Source: Methylorubrum rhodinum (GTDB taxonomy: Bacteria; Pseudomonadota; Alphaproteobacteria; Rhizobiales; Beijerinckiaceae). Taken from it: a stretch of DNA of 64,000 nt. The stretch spans positions 44,844 through 108,843 of the forward strand of contig NZ_JACHOP010000018.1 in NCBI RefSeq assembly GCF_014199935.1. Reading direction: 5' to 3'. Positions 44,379 to 53,495 of this stretch are shown one piece after another. Made by a program: the position numbers and the translations under genes. Each line of letters starts with the position of its first letter. Position 1 is the stretch's first letter. The notes beneath the pieces are model-generated. The model saw only the letters and a program-made list of their open reading frames with translations, was not told where the DNA came from and did not search any database.

Positions 44379-45182
44379 GTGAGCGGGAGCGTGGACCTAC
44401 AGGCGGAGGCGGAGGACGCCCCGCCCCTCGACCGTGGCCCCGGCCGCGGGCGCGAGCCCCTGCGCACCTGCATCGTCACCCGCGTCACGCAATCGCCCGA
44501 GGCGATGATCCGCTTCGTGCTGGGGCCGGACGGCGCCGTGGTGCCGGACCTGCGCACCCGCCTGCCCGGCCGCGGCGCCTGGGTGACCGCCACCCGCGAG
44601 ACCGTCGCGGCGGCGGTGAAGCGCCGCGCCTTCAACCGGGCGTTCCGCACGAGCGGCGCGAGCGTCCCGCCCGATCTGCCCGACCGGATCGCGGAAGGGT
44701 TGCGCACCGACCTGCGCCAGGCGCTGGCGCTCGCCAACAAGGCGGGCTGCGTCGTCACCGGCTTCGGCAAGGTCGAGTCGGCGATTCTCGGCCCCGAGAG
44801 CGTCGCGGCGGTGATTCACGCCTCCGACGCGATGCCGGACGGGCGCCGCAAGCTGGCGGCCGCCTTGCGTCGGCGCCATGGCGACGCCATATCGGCAATT
44901 CCCGTCATGGATGACCTGTCCAACCCCGAATTGGACATGGCCTTGGGGCGGGATCATGTGATACACGCTGCCCTCGTCGCGGGAGCCGGCACCACCGGCT
45001 ATCTCGCGCGTTGGCGTCGGTTCCGGGCCTTCGAAGGGTTGGCGTCGGCGTCCGAGGCGGGCGCCCCGCTCGATGCTGGCGCGACTGCCTGCGATTCGCA
45101 CGACGATGTAATGACGTTGACTCGGCCGGGCATGCCCGCCGCCGGCCGCGCTGACGATGGAAGCCCTCAGGGTTCAGACTGA
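44379..45182 (+). CDS. ylxR: YlxR-type RNA-binding protein (DUF448 plus L7Ae-like domain)
   Basis: A 267-residue protein. Residues about 25-100 form the YlxR/DUF448 domain, beginning REPLRTCIVTR and including the MIRFVLGPDGAVVPDLR strand and LPGRGAWV; a second part (about 105-190) with LALANKAGCVVTGFGKVESAI resembles the ribosomal L7Ae/L30e fold. Both are thought to bind RNA, and YlxR has been linked to transcription and RNase P control in other bacteria. Two-domain forms in the nusA-infB gap are normal for alphaproteobacteria. The start is a GTG 11 bases after nusA, and infB starts immediately after the stop. The last 60 residues have no conserved character. Confidence 0.9.
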   Translation: MSGSVDLQAEAEDAPPLDRGPGRGREPLRTCIVTRVTQSPEAMIRFVLGPDGAVVPDLRTRLPGRGAWVTATRETVAAAVKRRAFNRAFRTSGASVPPDLPDRIAEGLRTDLRQALALANKAGCVVTGFGKVESAILGPESVAAVIHASDAMPDGRRKLAAALRRRHGDAISAIPVMDDLSNPELDMALGRDHVIHAALVAGAGTTGYLARWRRFRAFEGLASASEAGAPLDAGATACDSHDDVMTLTRPGMPAAGRADDGSPQGSD

Positions 45183-48100
45183 ATGAGCGATACGAACAAT
45201 CCGGGTGACAAGACGCAGAACAGGGCCCCCTCGAAGCCGATGACGCTGAAGCGCCCGGTCGAGCAGGGGACGGTGCGTCAGAGCTTCTCCCACGGGCGGT
45301 CGAAGTCCGTCGTGGTCGAGACGGTGAAGCGGCGCACGATCGGCGCCGCCCCCGGAACGGTCGCGCCCCGCGAGCCCGTCGCCGCACCGCCGCCGCGCCC
45401 TGCCTCGGTCGCGCCCGCGCCGACCCCGGCGGTCCGGCCCGCCGGCCGCTCGGCGTCCGGTGTCGTGCTGCGCACGTTGAGCGAGCAGGAGCGCGACGCC
45501 CGTGCCAGCGCGCTCGCCGACGCGCAGCGCCGCGAGGCCGAGAACCGCGCCCGCGCCGAGGCCGAGGTCAAGGCTCGCCGGGAGCGCGAGGAGGCCGAGC
45601 GCCGCGAGCGCGAAGCCGCCGAGGCGCGCCGCCGCGAGGAGGAGGAGCGCCGCCGCCAGGAGGACGAACTCCGCCGCAAGGCCGCCGAGGATTCGCGCCG
45701 CCGCGCCGAGGAGGAGGCTGCCCGCGCCGCCGCCGCACCAGTCGAGGCGTCCGCACCCGAGGCCGTCGCCCCGGTTTCCGAAGCGCCCGCTGCTGCCGCT
45801 TCCGAGGCGCCTGCATCGGCTGCCGCTCCCGCCGCCGCCCGTCCGGCTGCCGCCGCTCCGGCGCGGCCCGCCGCCGCTCCGGCACGGCCCGCCGCTGCCA
45901 CTGCCCGTCCGGCGGCTCCCCGCCCGGCCGCCGGGGCCGCCCCGTCCCGTCCGGCTGCGCCCGCTCGTCCGGGGGTGGCGCGTCCCGCCGCCGCCGGTGC
46001 GCCCCGTCCGGCGACGCCGCAGGCGCCGGCCGAGCCGCGCCGCGTCCTCACGGCCGACACGCGCAAGCCGCGCGACCTGAACTTCATGGCCAAGCCCGCT
46101 CCGGCGCCCGAGCCCGAGAAGGCGCCGACGCCGACCACCGCCGCCCGCCCCGCGGGTGCCGGTGCGGCGCGTCCCGCCGCGCGCCCCGGCGCCCCGGCGA
46201 TGGAGGACGAGTCGGACACCAAGCGCGTGATCCGTCGTCCGGGCATGCCGCTCAAGATCATCACGCCGCCCAAGACGCCGAAGTCGCCGGGCGGCGACCG
46301 CAACCGTGGCCGCCTCACCATCGCCAACGCCACCTCGGGCGAGGATGAGCGCACGCGCTCCGTCGCCTCGTTCCGCCGCCGCCAGCAGCGGATGAGCGGG
46401 CACCGGCACGAGGAGCCGAAGGAGAAGATCGCCCGCGACGTGACGATCCCCGAGACGATCACCATCCAGGAACTCGCCAACCGCATGTCGGAGCGGGCCG
46501 TGGACGTCATCCGCCTGCTGATGAAGCAGGGCCAGATCCACAAGATCACCGACGTGATCGACTCGGACACGGCCCAGCTCATCGCCGAGGAGATGGGCCA
46601 CACCGTGCGCCGCGTCGCGGAGTCGGACGTCGAGGAGGGACTCAGCTCCGACGAGCCGGATCTGGAGGAGGATCTGGAGCCGCGTCCGCCGGTCGTCACG
46701 ATCATGGGTCACGTCGACCACGGCAAGACCTCGCTGCTCGACGCGATCCGCAAGGAGAACGTGGTCGAGGGCGAGGCCGGCGGCATCACCCAGCATATCG
46801 GCGCCTATCAGGTGTCGGCGCCGTCGGGCGACCTCATCACCTTCATCGACACCCCCGGCCACGCGGCCTTCACCTCCATGCGCGCCCGCGGCGCCAAGGT
46901 GACGGACATCGTCGTGATCGTGGTGGCGGCCGATGACGGCGTGATGCCCCAGACCGTGGAAGCGATCCAGCACGCCAAGGCGGCGGGCGTCCCGCTCATC
47001 ATCGCGATCAACAAGATCGACAAGCCGGATGCGAACCCGCAGCGGGTCCGCACCGAGCTGCTCCAGCACGACATCCAGGTCGAGTCGATGGGCGGCGAGA
47101 CCCTGGAATTCGAGGTCTCGGCCAAGACCGGCGACGGCCTGCCCGACCTGCTGGAGGGCCTGCAGCTCCAGGCCGAGATCATGAACCTGCGCGCCAACGA
47201 GAAGCGCGACGGCGAGGGCACCGTGATCGAGGCCCAGCTCGACCGCGGCCGCGGTCCCGTGGCCACGGTTCTGGTCCAGCGCGGCACGCTGTTCACCGGC
47301 GACATCGTCGTGGCCGGCGCCGAGTGGGGCCGCATCCGCGCGCTTATCGACGACACCGGCAAGCACGTGCCCTATGCCGGGCCCTCGGTTCCGGTCGAGG
47401 TGCTCGGCTTCAACGGCACGCCGGATGCCGGCGACCGCGTGATCGTGGTGGCCAACGAGGCGCGCGCCCGCGAGGTCACCGAGTACCGTGCCCGCATCAA
47501 GCGCGAGCGCCTGAACGCCCGCACCGGCGGCGCCAACCGCTCGCTCGTCGACATGATGCGCGAGGCCAAGGAAGGCGCTAACCGCAAGGAACTGCCGATC
47601 ATCATCAAGGGTGACGTGCAGGGCTCGGTCGAGGCGATCGTCGGCGCGCTCACGGCGCTCGGCAACGACGAGGTCGGCGTGCGCATCCTCCTGTCGGGGG
47701 TCGGCGGCATCACCGAGTCGGACATCACGCTCTCCAACGCCTCCAAGGCGGTGGTGATCGGCTTCAACGTGCGGGCCCACAAGGAAGCCCGCAACGCGGC
47801 CGAGCGCGACGGCACCGAGATCCGCTACTACAGCATCATCTACGACCTCGTGGACGACATCAAAGCCACGCTGTCGGGCATGCTGCCGCCGACGCTCCGC
47901 GAGGAGAAGCTCGGCGAGGCACAGATCCTGCAGATCTTCGACGTGTCGAAGGTCGGCAAGATCGCCGGTTGCCGCGTCATGGAGGGCGTGGTCCAGCGCG
48001 GCGCCCATGTCCGCCTGCTGCGCAACGACGTGGTGATCCACGAGGGGCGGCTGTCGCAGCTCAAGCGCCTCAAGGACGACGCCAAGGAAGTCACCGCCGG

Positions 48101-48197
48101 CTACGAGTGCGGCATGTCCTTCCAGAACTACCAGGACATGCGGGTGGGCGATTTCATCGAGTGCTTCAACATCGAGGAAATCAAGCGCACGCTCTGA
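45183..48197 (+). CDS. infB: Translation initiation factor IF-2
   Basis: A 1004-residue GTPase that places initiator tRNA on the 30S subunit. The N terminus is long and low-complexity: an Arg/Glu coiled coil (about 90-190) followed by an Ala/Pro/Arg-rich stretch (to about 345), as usual in alphaproteobacteria. An IF2-N domain (about 420-490) precedes the G domain with GHVDHGKT at 509-516, DTPGH and NKIDKPDAN. Domains II, III and the C-terminal fMet-tRNA-binding domain follow and are complete. It starts one base after the ylxR stop. A terminator-like hairpin follows before rbfA. Confidence 0.98.
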   Translation: MSDTNNPGDKTQNRAPSKPMTLKRPVEQGTVRQSFSHGRSKSVVVETVKRRTIGAAPGTVAPREPVAAPPPRPASVAPAPTPAVRPAGRSASGVVLRTLSEQERDARASALADAQRREAENRARAEAEVKARREREEAERREREAAEARRREEEERRRQEDELRRKAAEDSRRRAEEEAARAAAAPVEASAPEAVAPVSEAPAAAASEAPASAAAPAAARPAAAAPARPAAAPARPAAATARPAAPRPAAGAAPSRPAAPARPGVARPAAAGAPRPATPQAPAEPRRVLTADTRKPRDLNFMAKPAPAPEPEKAPTPTTAARPAGAGAARPAARPGAPAMEDESDTKRVIRRPGMPLKIITPPKTPKSPGGDRNRGRLTIANATSGEDERTRSVASFRRRQQRMSGHRHEEPKEKIARDVTIPETITIQELANRMSERAVDVIRLLMKQGQIHKITDVIDSDTAQLIAEEMGHTVRRVAESDVEEGLSSDEPDLEEDLEPRPPVVTIMGHVDHGKTSLLDAIRKENVVEGEAGGITQHIGAYQVSAPSGDLITFIDTPGHAAFTSMRARGAKVTDIVVIVVAADDGVMPQTVEAIQHAKAAGVPLIIAINKIDKPDANPQRVRTELLQHDIQVESMGGETLEFEVSAKTGDGLPDLLEGLQLQAEIMNLRANEKRDGEGTVIEAQLDRGRGPVATVLVQRGTLFTGDIVVAGAEWGRIRALIDDTGKHVPYAGPSVPVEVLGFNGTPDAGDRVIVVANEARAREVTEYRARIKRERLNARTGGANRSLVDMMREAKEGANRKELPIIIKGDVQGSVEAIVGALTALGNDEVGVRILLSGVGGITESDITLSNASKAVVIGFNVRAHKEARNAAERDGTEIRYYSIIYDLVDDIKATLSGMLPPTLREEKLGEAQILQIFDVSKVGKIAGCRVMEGVVQRGAHVRLLRNDVVIHEGRLSQLKRLKDDAKEVTAGYECGMSFQNYQDMRVGDFIECFNIEEIKRTL

Positions 48198-48230
48198 GCG
48201 GCCTGATCGCCTGAACCGCCTTCGGAAAGC

Positions 48231-48260
48231 GGGGCCGCGGCGAGAGCTGCGGCCCCTTTT
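48231..48260 (+). terminator. Terminator-like hairpin between infB and rbfA
   Basis: An eleven-base stem GGGGCCGCGGC/GCTGCGGCCCC with one G-T pair and a GAGA loop, followed by TTTTCTTTC. It lies 34 bases after the infB stop and 37 before rbfA, so some transcripts may end here while others continue. Confidence 0.85.
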
Positions 48261-48296
48261 CTTTCACTCCGAGCCGTCCGGCTCCGCGCGAACGAT

Positions 48297-48725
48297 ATGG
48301 CCCAGAAACAGACCCCGTCCGGCCCCTCGCAGCGCCAGCAGCGCGTGGCCGAACTCGTGCGCCACGCGCTCGCCGAGGTGCTTCAGCGCGGCGACATCCA
48401 GGACCCGGTGCTCGGCTCCCACGTCGTCACCGTGCCGGAGGTGCGCATGTCGCCCGACCTCAAGCTCGCCACCGCCTACATCATGCCGCTCGGCGGCCAG
48501 GACGAGGCGCCGGTGATCGCCGCGCTCGAGCGCAACCGGAAGATCCTGCGCCAGGAAGTCGCCCGGCGGGTGAACCTGAAATACGCGCCGGAACTCCGCT
48601 TCCGCCGCGACGAGACCTTCGACGAGGCCGCCCGGATCGACCGGCTCCTCAGAAGCGACAAGGTTCAGCGGGACCTCGAGAGCGCCCCGCGGAACGGCGA
48701 AACGGATTCGTCCGCGGACGATTGA
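48297..48725 (+). CDS. rbfA: Ribosome-binding factor A
   Basis: A 142-residue KH-like protein that binds 16S rRNA helix 1 during late 30S maturation. It begins with the basic SQRQQRVAELVRHALAEVLQRGD helix and continues with VTVPEVRMSPDLKLATAYIMPLG and the RRVNLKYAPELRFRRDETFDEAARIDRLL block, which is the family core. The size is as expected. It sits 99 bases after infB, past a terminator-like hairpin, and truB follows with a start about 110 bases after the stop. Confidence 0.96.
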   Translation: MAQKQTPSGPSQRQQRVAELVRHALAEVLQRGDIQDPVLGSHVVTVPEVRMSPDLKLATAYIMPLGGQDEAPVIAALERNRKILRQEVARRVNLKYAPELRFRRDETFDEAARIDRLLRSDKVQRDLESAPRNGETDSSADD

Positions 48726-48835
48726 TCCATCACGAGGGCGGCGCCGGTCCGGCTCCGCCGATCACGAAATCCGGACCCACCAGTGGTCCGATGACGGGAC
48801 GATTCCCTTCAAAGTACCCGTCGATCGAGGACAGG

Positions 48836-49858
48836 ATGCAGGACGAAATTTCTTCCCCATCGTCGGATGAGGCGCCGCGCGGAGAGGCGCGCCGCCATGA
48901 CGGTCCGCCGCGCTCCGGCCGCCGGCCCCAGCGCGGGCGCCCGCGCCACGACCGGCCGAAGAAGAACGACGTGAGCGGCTGGGTCGTGCTCGACAAGGGC
49001 GTCGGCATCACCTCGACGCAGGCGGTGGCCATCGTGAAGCGCCTGTTCAACGCCAAGAAGGCGGGCCACGCCGGCACCCTCGATCCGCTGGCGTCGGGCA
49101 TCCTGCCGATCGCGCTGGGTGAAGCCACCAAGACGGTGCCGTTCGTCATGGACGGCCGCAAGGCCTACCGCTTCGAGGTGAGCTGGGGCGTCGAGACCGA
49201 CACCGACGACGCCGAGGGCAAGCCGGTCGCCACCAGCGACGCGCGCCCGACCCGCGAGGCGGTCGAGGCTGCGTTGCCGACCTTCGTCGGCGAGATCGAG
49301 CAGGTGCCGCCGCGCTTCTCCGCCATCAAGATCCAGGGCGAGCGCGCCTACGATCTCGCCCGCGACGGCGAGGTGGTGGAACTGGTCGCCCGCACGGTGC
49401 AGATCGCGCATCTCTCGGTGATCGAGCACAGCACTGAGCGCACCGTGATCGCCGCCGAATGCGGCAAGGGCACCTATGTCCGGGCGCTGGCGCGCGACCT
49501 CGGCCGAATGCTCGGCTGCTACGGCCACGTCTCGGCCCTGCGCCGAACCCGCGTCGGCCCGTTCGAGGAGGCGAATGCCTGCTCCGTCGCATCGCTGGAA
49601 GAGAGCATCGAGGCGCAGCTGAAGCCGGTCGAGACGGCTTTGGACGAAGTCCCCTCGGTGGCGGTGAGCCGCGACATGGGCCTGCGCCTGATGCGCGGCC
49701 AGCCGGTGATCCTGCGCGGCCAGGACGCTCCGATGGAAGGCAAGGCCTACGCAACTTGCGGCGGCGTGCTTGTGGCGGTCGGCGACGTCGAGCGCGGCGA
49801 ACTGGTGCCGCACCGAGTGTTTCACTTAGGTGGAACGGCGCCGCAGCCGCGGACCTGA
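48836..49858 (+). CDS. truB: tRNA pseudouridine(55) synthase
   Basis: A 340-residue enzyme that isomerises U55 in the T loop of tRNAs. After a 45-residue basic, disordered N terminus comes GWVVLDKGVGITSTQAV, then the catalytic HAGTLDPLASG with Asp83, KAYRFEVSWG, PPRFSAIKIQGERAY and KGTYVRALARDLG. A C-terminal PUA-like extension completes the protein. The frame is open back to a TTG at 48722 overlapping rbfA, but the ATG at 48836, with a GAGG seven bases upstream, gives a normal-length enzyme. It is the last gene of the operon; a family B repeat separates it from the convergent leuB. Confidence 0.96.
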   Translation: MQDEISSPSSDEAPRGEARRHDGPPRSGRRPQRGRPRHDRPKKNDVSGWVVLDKGVGITSTQAVAIVKRLFNAKKAGHAGTLDPLASGILPIALGEATKTVPFVMDGRKAYRFEVSWGVETDTDDAEGKPVATSDARPTREAVEAALPTFVGEIEQVPPRFSAIKIQGERAYDLARDGEVVELVARTVQIAHLSVIEHSTERTVIAAECGKGTYVRALARDLGRMLGCYGHVSALRRTRVGPFEEANACSVASLEESIEAQLKPVETALDEVPSVAVSRDMGLRLMRGQPVILRGQDAPMEGKAYATCGGVLVAVGDVERGELVPHRVFHLGGTAPQPRT

Positions 49859-49908
49859 TTCTTTTTGAGAGAGGATACCGGCTTCGCTCGGCAGCGGAAC
49901 GAGGCGTT

Positions 49909-50021
49909 CTCCTCCCCCTTGCGGGGAGGAGGTAGGAGGTGGGGGTGGTTCAGGAGGGACCAGTGTGCGGTGCCTTCTGCCCGACCCCCACCCCCTGACC
50001 CCTCCCCGCAAGGGGGAGGGG
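49909..50021. repeat. GC-rich inverted repeat, family B (copy 2)
   Basis: CTCCTCCCCCTTGCGGGGAGG with AGGTGGGGGTGGTTCAG, then CCCCCACCCCC and CCCTCCCCGCAAGGGGGAGG inverted. It occupies the space between convergent truB and leuB and may act as a two-way terminator. Confidence 0.92.
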
Positions 50022-50033
50022 AAGCGCGCCCGC

Positions 50034-51146
50034 TCAGAGACCGCGCGCGATCTCCAACTCCCGCACGATCGCGTCACCCATCTGCGCCGTGCTGATCGCC
50101 GTCTGGCCCTCGCTGGCGATGTCGCGGGTGCGGGCGCCGGAGGCCAGCGCCTTGGTGATCGCGCCCTCCACGAGGTCGGCGGCTTCGCCCAGCCCGAACG
50201 AGTAGCGCAGGCACATGGCGAGCGAGCCGATCATCGCGATCGGGTTGGCGAACCCCTTGCCGGCGATGTCCGGGGCCGAGCCGTGGACCGGCTCGTAGAG
50301 CGCCTTGCGGGTGCCGCGGGCATCGACCGCGCCGAGCGAGGCCGAGGGCAGCATCCCGAGGGAGCCGGTCAGCATCGCGGCCACATCCGAGAGCACGTCG
50401 CCGAACAGGTTGTCGGTCACCAGCACGTCGAACTGCTTCGGGCGCCGCACGAGCTGCATGGCGCAGTTGTCGGCCAGCACGTGTTCCAGCTCCACTTCCG
50501 CGTAGTGCTCGGCATGGACCTTGGTGACGACCTCCTTCCACAGGACGCCGGTCTTCATCACGTTGTTCTTTTCCGCCGACGCCACCCGGCCCGAGCGCTT
50601 GCGGGCGAGGTCGAAGGCGACATGCGCGATCCGCTCGATCTCGGCGGTGGTGTAGACCTGGGTGTCGACGGCGCGCTTCGAGCCGTCTGCAAGCGTGGTG
50701 ATCTCCTTCGGCTCTCCGAAATAGACGCCGCCGGTCAATTCGCGCACGATCATGATGTCGAGGCCCTCGACCAGCTCGCGCTTGAGCGCCGAGGCTTCGG
50801 CCAGCGCCGGGTAGCAGATCGCCGGGCGGAGGTTCGCGAACAGGCCGAGATCCTTGCGCAGGCGCAGCAACCCGGCCTCGGGGCGCAGATCGTAGGCGAT
50901 GCCGGTCCATTTCGGGCCGCCGACCGCGCCGAGCAGGATCGCGTCCGCGGCGTCGGCCCGCGCCAGAGTCTCGTCGGAGAGCGGCTTGCCGTGGGCGTCG
51001 ATCGCCGAGCCGCCGACATGGCCGTGCTCGGTCTCGAACGAGGCCAGCCCCGCCCGGCCCAGCCACGCCACCACCTTCTCGACCTCGGCCATCACCTCGG
51101 GGCCGATGCCGTCGCCGGGCAGGAGCAGGAGCTTGTAGGTGGACAT
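50034..51146 (-). CDS. leuB: 3-Isopropylmalate dehydrogenase
   Basis: A 370-residue NAD-dependent enzyme of leucine synthesis that oxidatively decarboxylates 3-isopropylmalate to 2-ketoisocaproate. The first strand has LLPGDGIGPEVM, then AILLGAVGGPKW, the substrate-binding LRLRKDLGLFANLRP with the family arginines, ELTGGVYFG with the conserved Tyr, and TDNLFGDVLSDVAAML holding metal-binding Asp residues. EPVHGSAPDIAGKG is the NAD site. The length is right and the ATG has no competitor. leuC and leuD are not in the window. It is transcribed towards truB. Confidence 0.97.
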   Translation of the reverse strand: MSTYKLLLLPGDGIGPEVMAEVEKVVAWLGRAGLASFETEHGHVGGSAIDAHGKPLSDETLARADAADAILLGAVGGPKWTGIAYDLRPEAGLLRLRKDLGLFANLRPAICYPALAEASALKRELVEGLDIMIVRELTGGVYFGEPKEITTLADGSKRAVDTQVYTTAEIERIAHVAFDLARKRSGRVASAEKNNVMKTGVLWKEVVTKVHAEHYAEVELEHVLADNCAMQLVRRPKQFDVLVTDNLFGDVLSDVAAMLTGSLGMLPSASLGAVDARGTRKALYEPVHGSAPDIAGKGFANPIAMIGSLAMCLRYSFGLGEAADLVEGAITKALASGARTRDIASEGQTAISTAQMGDAIVRELEIARGL

Positions 51147-51304
51147 GGCGGCCTCGGGCGTCGCGTTGGCAGGATATCCCGCGCCTTATCTTTGCGGCGA
51201 TGCCGCCGCAAGTCGCGCCGGCACGGGGGTGGGATTGCCGGCGTCCGAGGCTGCGGGCCGGACGCAATCCCCGGGGAGCACGCTCGACGGGCCGCGTGCG
51301 ACCC

Positions 51305-53371
51305 TCACGACTTCAGCGGCACACCCTTCGTGGTGAAGCGCTGCCCGCCGCCCGGGCGATACACGGGCCGCGGCTGGCCCCGGCCCTTCCCTGCGCCGGA
51401 GCCGGTGCCCGGCGGCTGCGAGAACGGCACGAGCTGGTCCGGCCGCGGCCCGATCAGGTCGGCACGGCCCATCTCCCGCAGGGCCTCGCGCAGGAGCGGC
51501 CAGTTCTCGGGGTCGTGGTAGCGCAGGAACGCCTTGTGCAGCCGGCGCTGGCGCATCCCCTTGATCGCCTCGACCGGCTCGGCTCCGCCGCGGCTCACGC
51601 CTTTCAGCGTGTTGACCTCGGTGTGGTACATCGCGGTCGCGGTCGCCATCGGCGAGGGCAGGAAGGTCTGCACCTGATCGGCGCGGTAGTCGTTCTTCTT
51701 GAGCCAGAGCGCGAGCTGCAGCATGTCCTCGTCGGTCGTACCCGGATGGGCCGCGATGAAGTACGGGATCAGGTAGTACTTCTTGCCGGCCTTCTTGGCG
51801 GCTTCGTCGAACATCTCCTTGAAGCGGTCGTAGGTGCCGATCCCCGGCTTCATCATCAGGTCGAGGGGCCCGCGCTCGGTGTGCTCGGGCGCGATCTTGA
51901 GGCGCCCGCCGACATGGTGCGTCACCAGTTCCTCGACGTATTCGGGGCTTCGCACCGCGAGGTCGTAGCGCACGCCCGAGGCGACCATCACCTTCTTGAC
52001 GCCCTTCACCTCGCGGACCTTGCGGTAGAGCCGGATCAGGTCGTCGTGCGAGGTGTTCAGGTTCGGGCAGATGTCCGGGAAGACGCAGGAGGGCAGCCGG
52101 CAGGCCGCCTCGATCTTCGGGTCCTTGCAGGCCATCCGGTACATGTTGGCGGTCGGCCCGCCGACATCCGAGATCACCCCGGTGAAGCCCGGGGTCTTGT
52201 CGCGGATGCGCTCGATCTCGCGCAGGATCGAGCCCTCCGAGCGGTTCTGGATGACGCGGCCCTCGTGCTCGGTGATGGAGCAGAAGGTGCAGCCGCCGAA
52301 GCACCCGCGCATGATCGTCACCGAGAACTTGATCATGTCCCAGGCGGGAATCTTGGCGTCGCCGTAGGACGGATGCGGCGCGCGGGCGTAGGGCAGGTCG
52401 TAGACCGCATCCATCTCGTCGCTGGAGAGCGGGATCGGCGGCGGGTTCAGCCACAGGTCGCGGTCGCCGTGGCGCTGGACGAGCGGGCGCGCGTTGCCGG
52501 GATTGGCCTCCCGGTGCAGCACGCGCGAGGCGCGGGCATAGGCCTCCTTGTCGTCCTTCACGTCGTCGTAGGCCGGGAGCCGGATCACGGTGTCGCCGGG
52601 CTTTCGGGCGGCGGCCTCGTCGGTGGAATCGAGGTCGTCGGCGGGCAACTCGGTGTAATGCTCGGGCACGCGGCGGAACAGGGCGACGCCCCGGATCGAA
52701 TCGAGCTCGCGCGGGGCCGCGCCGGCGGCCATGCGGTTGGCCACCTCGACCACGGCGCGCTCGGCGTTGCCGTAGAGGAGCAGGTCGGCCTTGGCGTCCG
52801 CCAGGATCGAGCGGCGCACCTTGTCGGACCAGTAATCGTAATGGGCGATGCGGCGCAGCGACGCCTCGATGCCGCCGAGAACGATCGGCACGTCCTTGTA
52901 GGCCTCGCGGCAGCGCTGCGTGTAGACGATCGTGCAGCGGTCCGGCCGCTTTCCGCCTTCGCCGCCGGCCGTGTAGGCGTCGTCGTGGCGCAGGCGCCGG
53001 TCGGCCGTGTAGCGGTTCACCATCGAATCGAGGTTGCCGCCGGTGACGCCGAAGAACAGTTTTGGCCGGCCGAGCGCCTTGAACGGCTCGGCCGAATGCC
53101 AGTCGGGCTGGGCGATGATGCCGACCCGGAACCCCTGCGCTTCGAGCAGCCGGCCGATGATGGCCATGCCGAAGCTCGGATGATCGACATAGGCGTCGCC
53201 GGTCACCAGGACGATGTCGCAGGACTCCCACCCGAGTGCCGTCATCTCGGCGCGGCTCATCGGCAGGAACGGCGCCGCCCTGCCGCCACGCGGCGGTTTG
53301 CAGGCCAGGGGAGGCGCCAGGGAGGACATGGATCGTTCGGCGGAAGCGTGGAGTTCCATGGCGCCATCCAT
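51305..53371 (-). CDS. ygiQ: YgiQ-family radical SAM protein
   Basis: A 688-residue radical SAM enzyme. The N-terminal part carries the family block APFLPMSRAEM and DIVLVTGDAYVDHPSFG, similar to a B12-binding-like domain. The iron-sulfur cluster motif is RGCFGGCTFC around residue 320. Later conserved segments are GVISDVGGPTANMY, CPNLNTSH and IPYFIAAHPGTT, and the C-terminal tail is Gly/Pro-rich. The reaction of YgiQ is unknown. The frame is open further upstream; ATGs at 53371, 53359 and 53329 are all possible and none has a strong ribosome-binding site, so the first is taken provisionally. It is alone on the minus strand, about 160 bases from leuB. Confidence 0.93.
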   Translation of the reverse strand: MDGAMELHASAERSMSSLAPPLACKPPRGGRAAPFLPMSRAEMTALGWESCDIVLVTGDAYVDHPSFGMAIIGRLLEAQGFRVGIIAQPDWHSAEPFKALGRPKLFFGVTGGNLDSMVNRYTADRRLRHDDAYTAGGEGGKRPDRCTIVYTQRCREAYKDVPIVLGGIEASLRRIAHYDYWSDKVRRSILADAKADLLLYGNAERAVVEVANRMAAGAAPRELDSIRGVALFRRVPEHYTELPADDLDSTDEAAARKPGDTVIRLPAYDDVKDDKEAYARASRVLHREANPGNARPLVQRHGDRDLWLNPPPIPLSSDEMDAVYDLPYARAPHPSYGDAKIPAWDMIKFSVTIMRGCFGGCTFCSITEHEGRVIQNRSEGSILREIERIRDKTPGFTGVISDVGGPTANMYRMACKDPKIEAACRLPSCVFPDICPNLNTSHDDLIRLYRKVREVKGVKKVMVASGVRYDLAVRSPEYVEELVTHHVGGRLKIAPEHTERGPLDLMMKPGIGTYDRFKEMFDEAAKKAGKKYYLIPYFIAAHPGTTDEDMLQLALWLKKNDYRADQVQTFLPSPMATATAMYHTEVNTLKGVSRGGAEPVEAIKGMRQRRLHKAFLRYHDPENWPLLREALREMGRADLIGPRPDQLVPFSQPPGTGSGAGKGRGQPRPVYRPGGGQRFTTKGVPLKS

Positions 53372-53495
53372 AGGCCCCCAGGGCCGCAATCTCAACGAAT
53401 GGCTTGGGCGCGATCGATCGGAGCGGCGGTGCCCTGCATCGAGACGGTGCTGGGGAGAGCTTCGAAAGCCGCCGGCGCCCTCTCGGGCCGATGCG

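Noticed and set aside
44379..45182. YlxR plus L7Ae-like fusion as a novelty
   Set aside because: Two-domain YlxR proteins between nusA and infB are normal in alphaproteobacteria.
45174..48041. A 955-codon frame antisense to infB
   Set aside because: Pure mirror of the repetitive infB N terminus; no start signal or homology.
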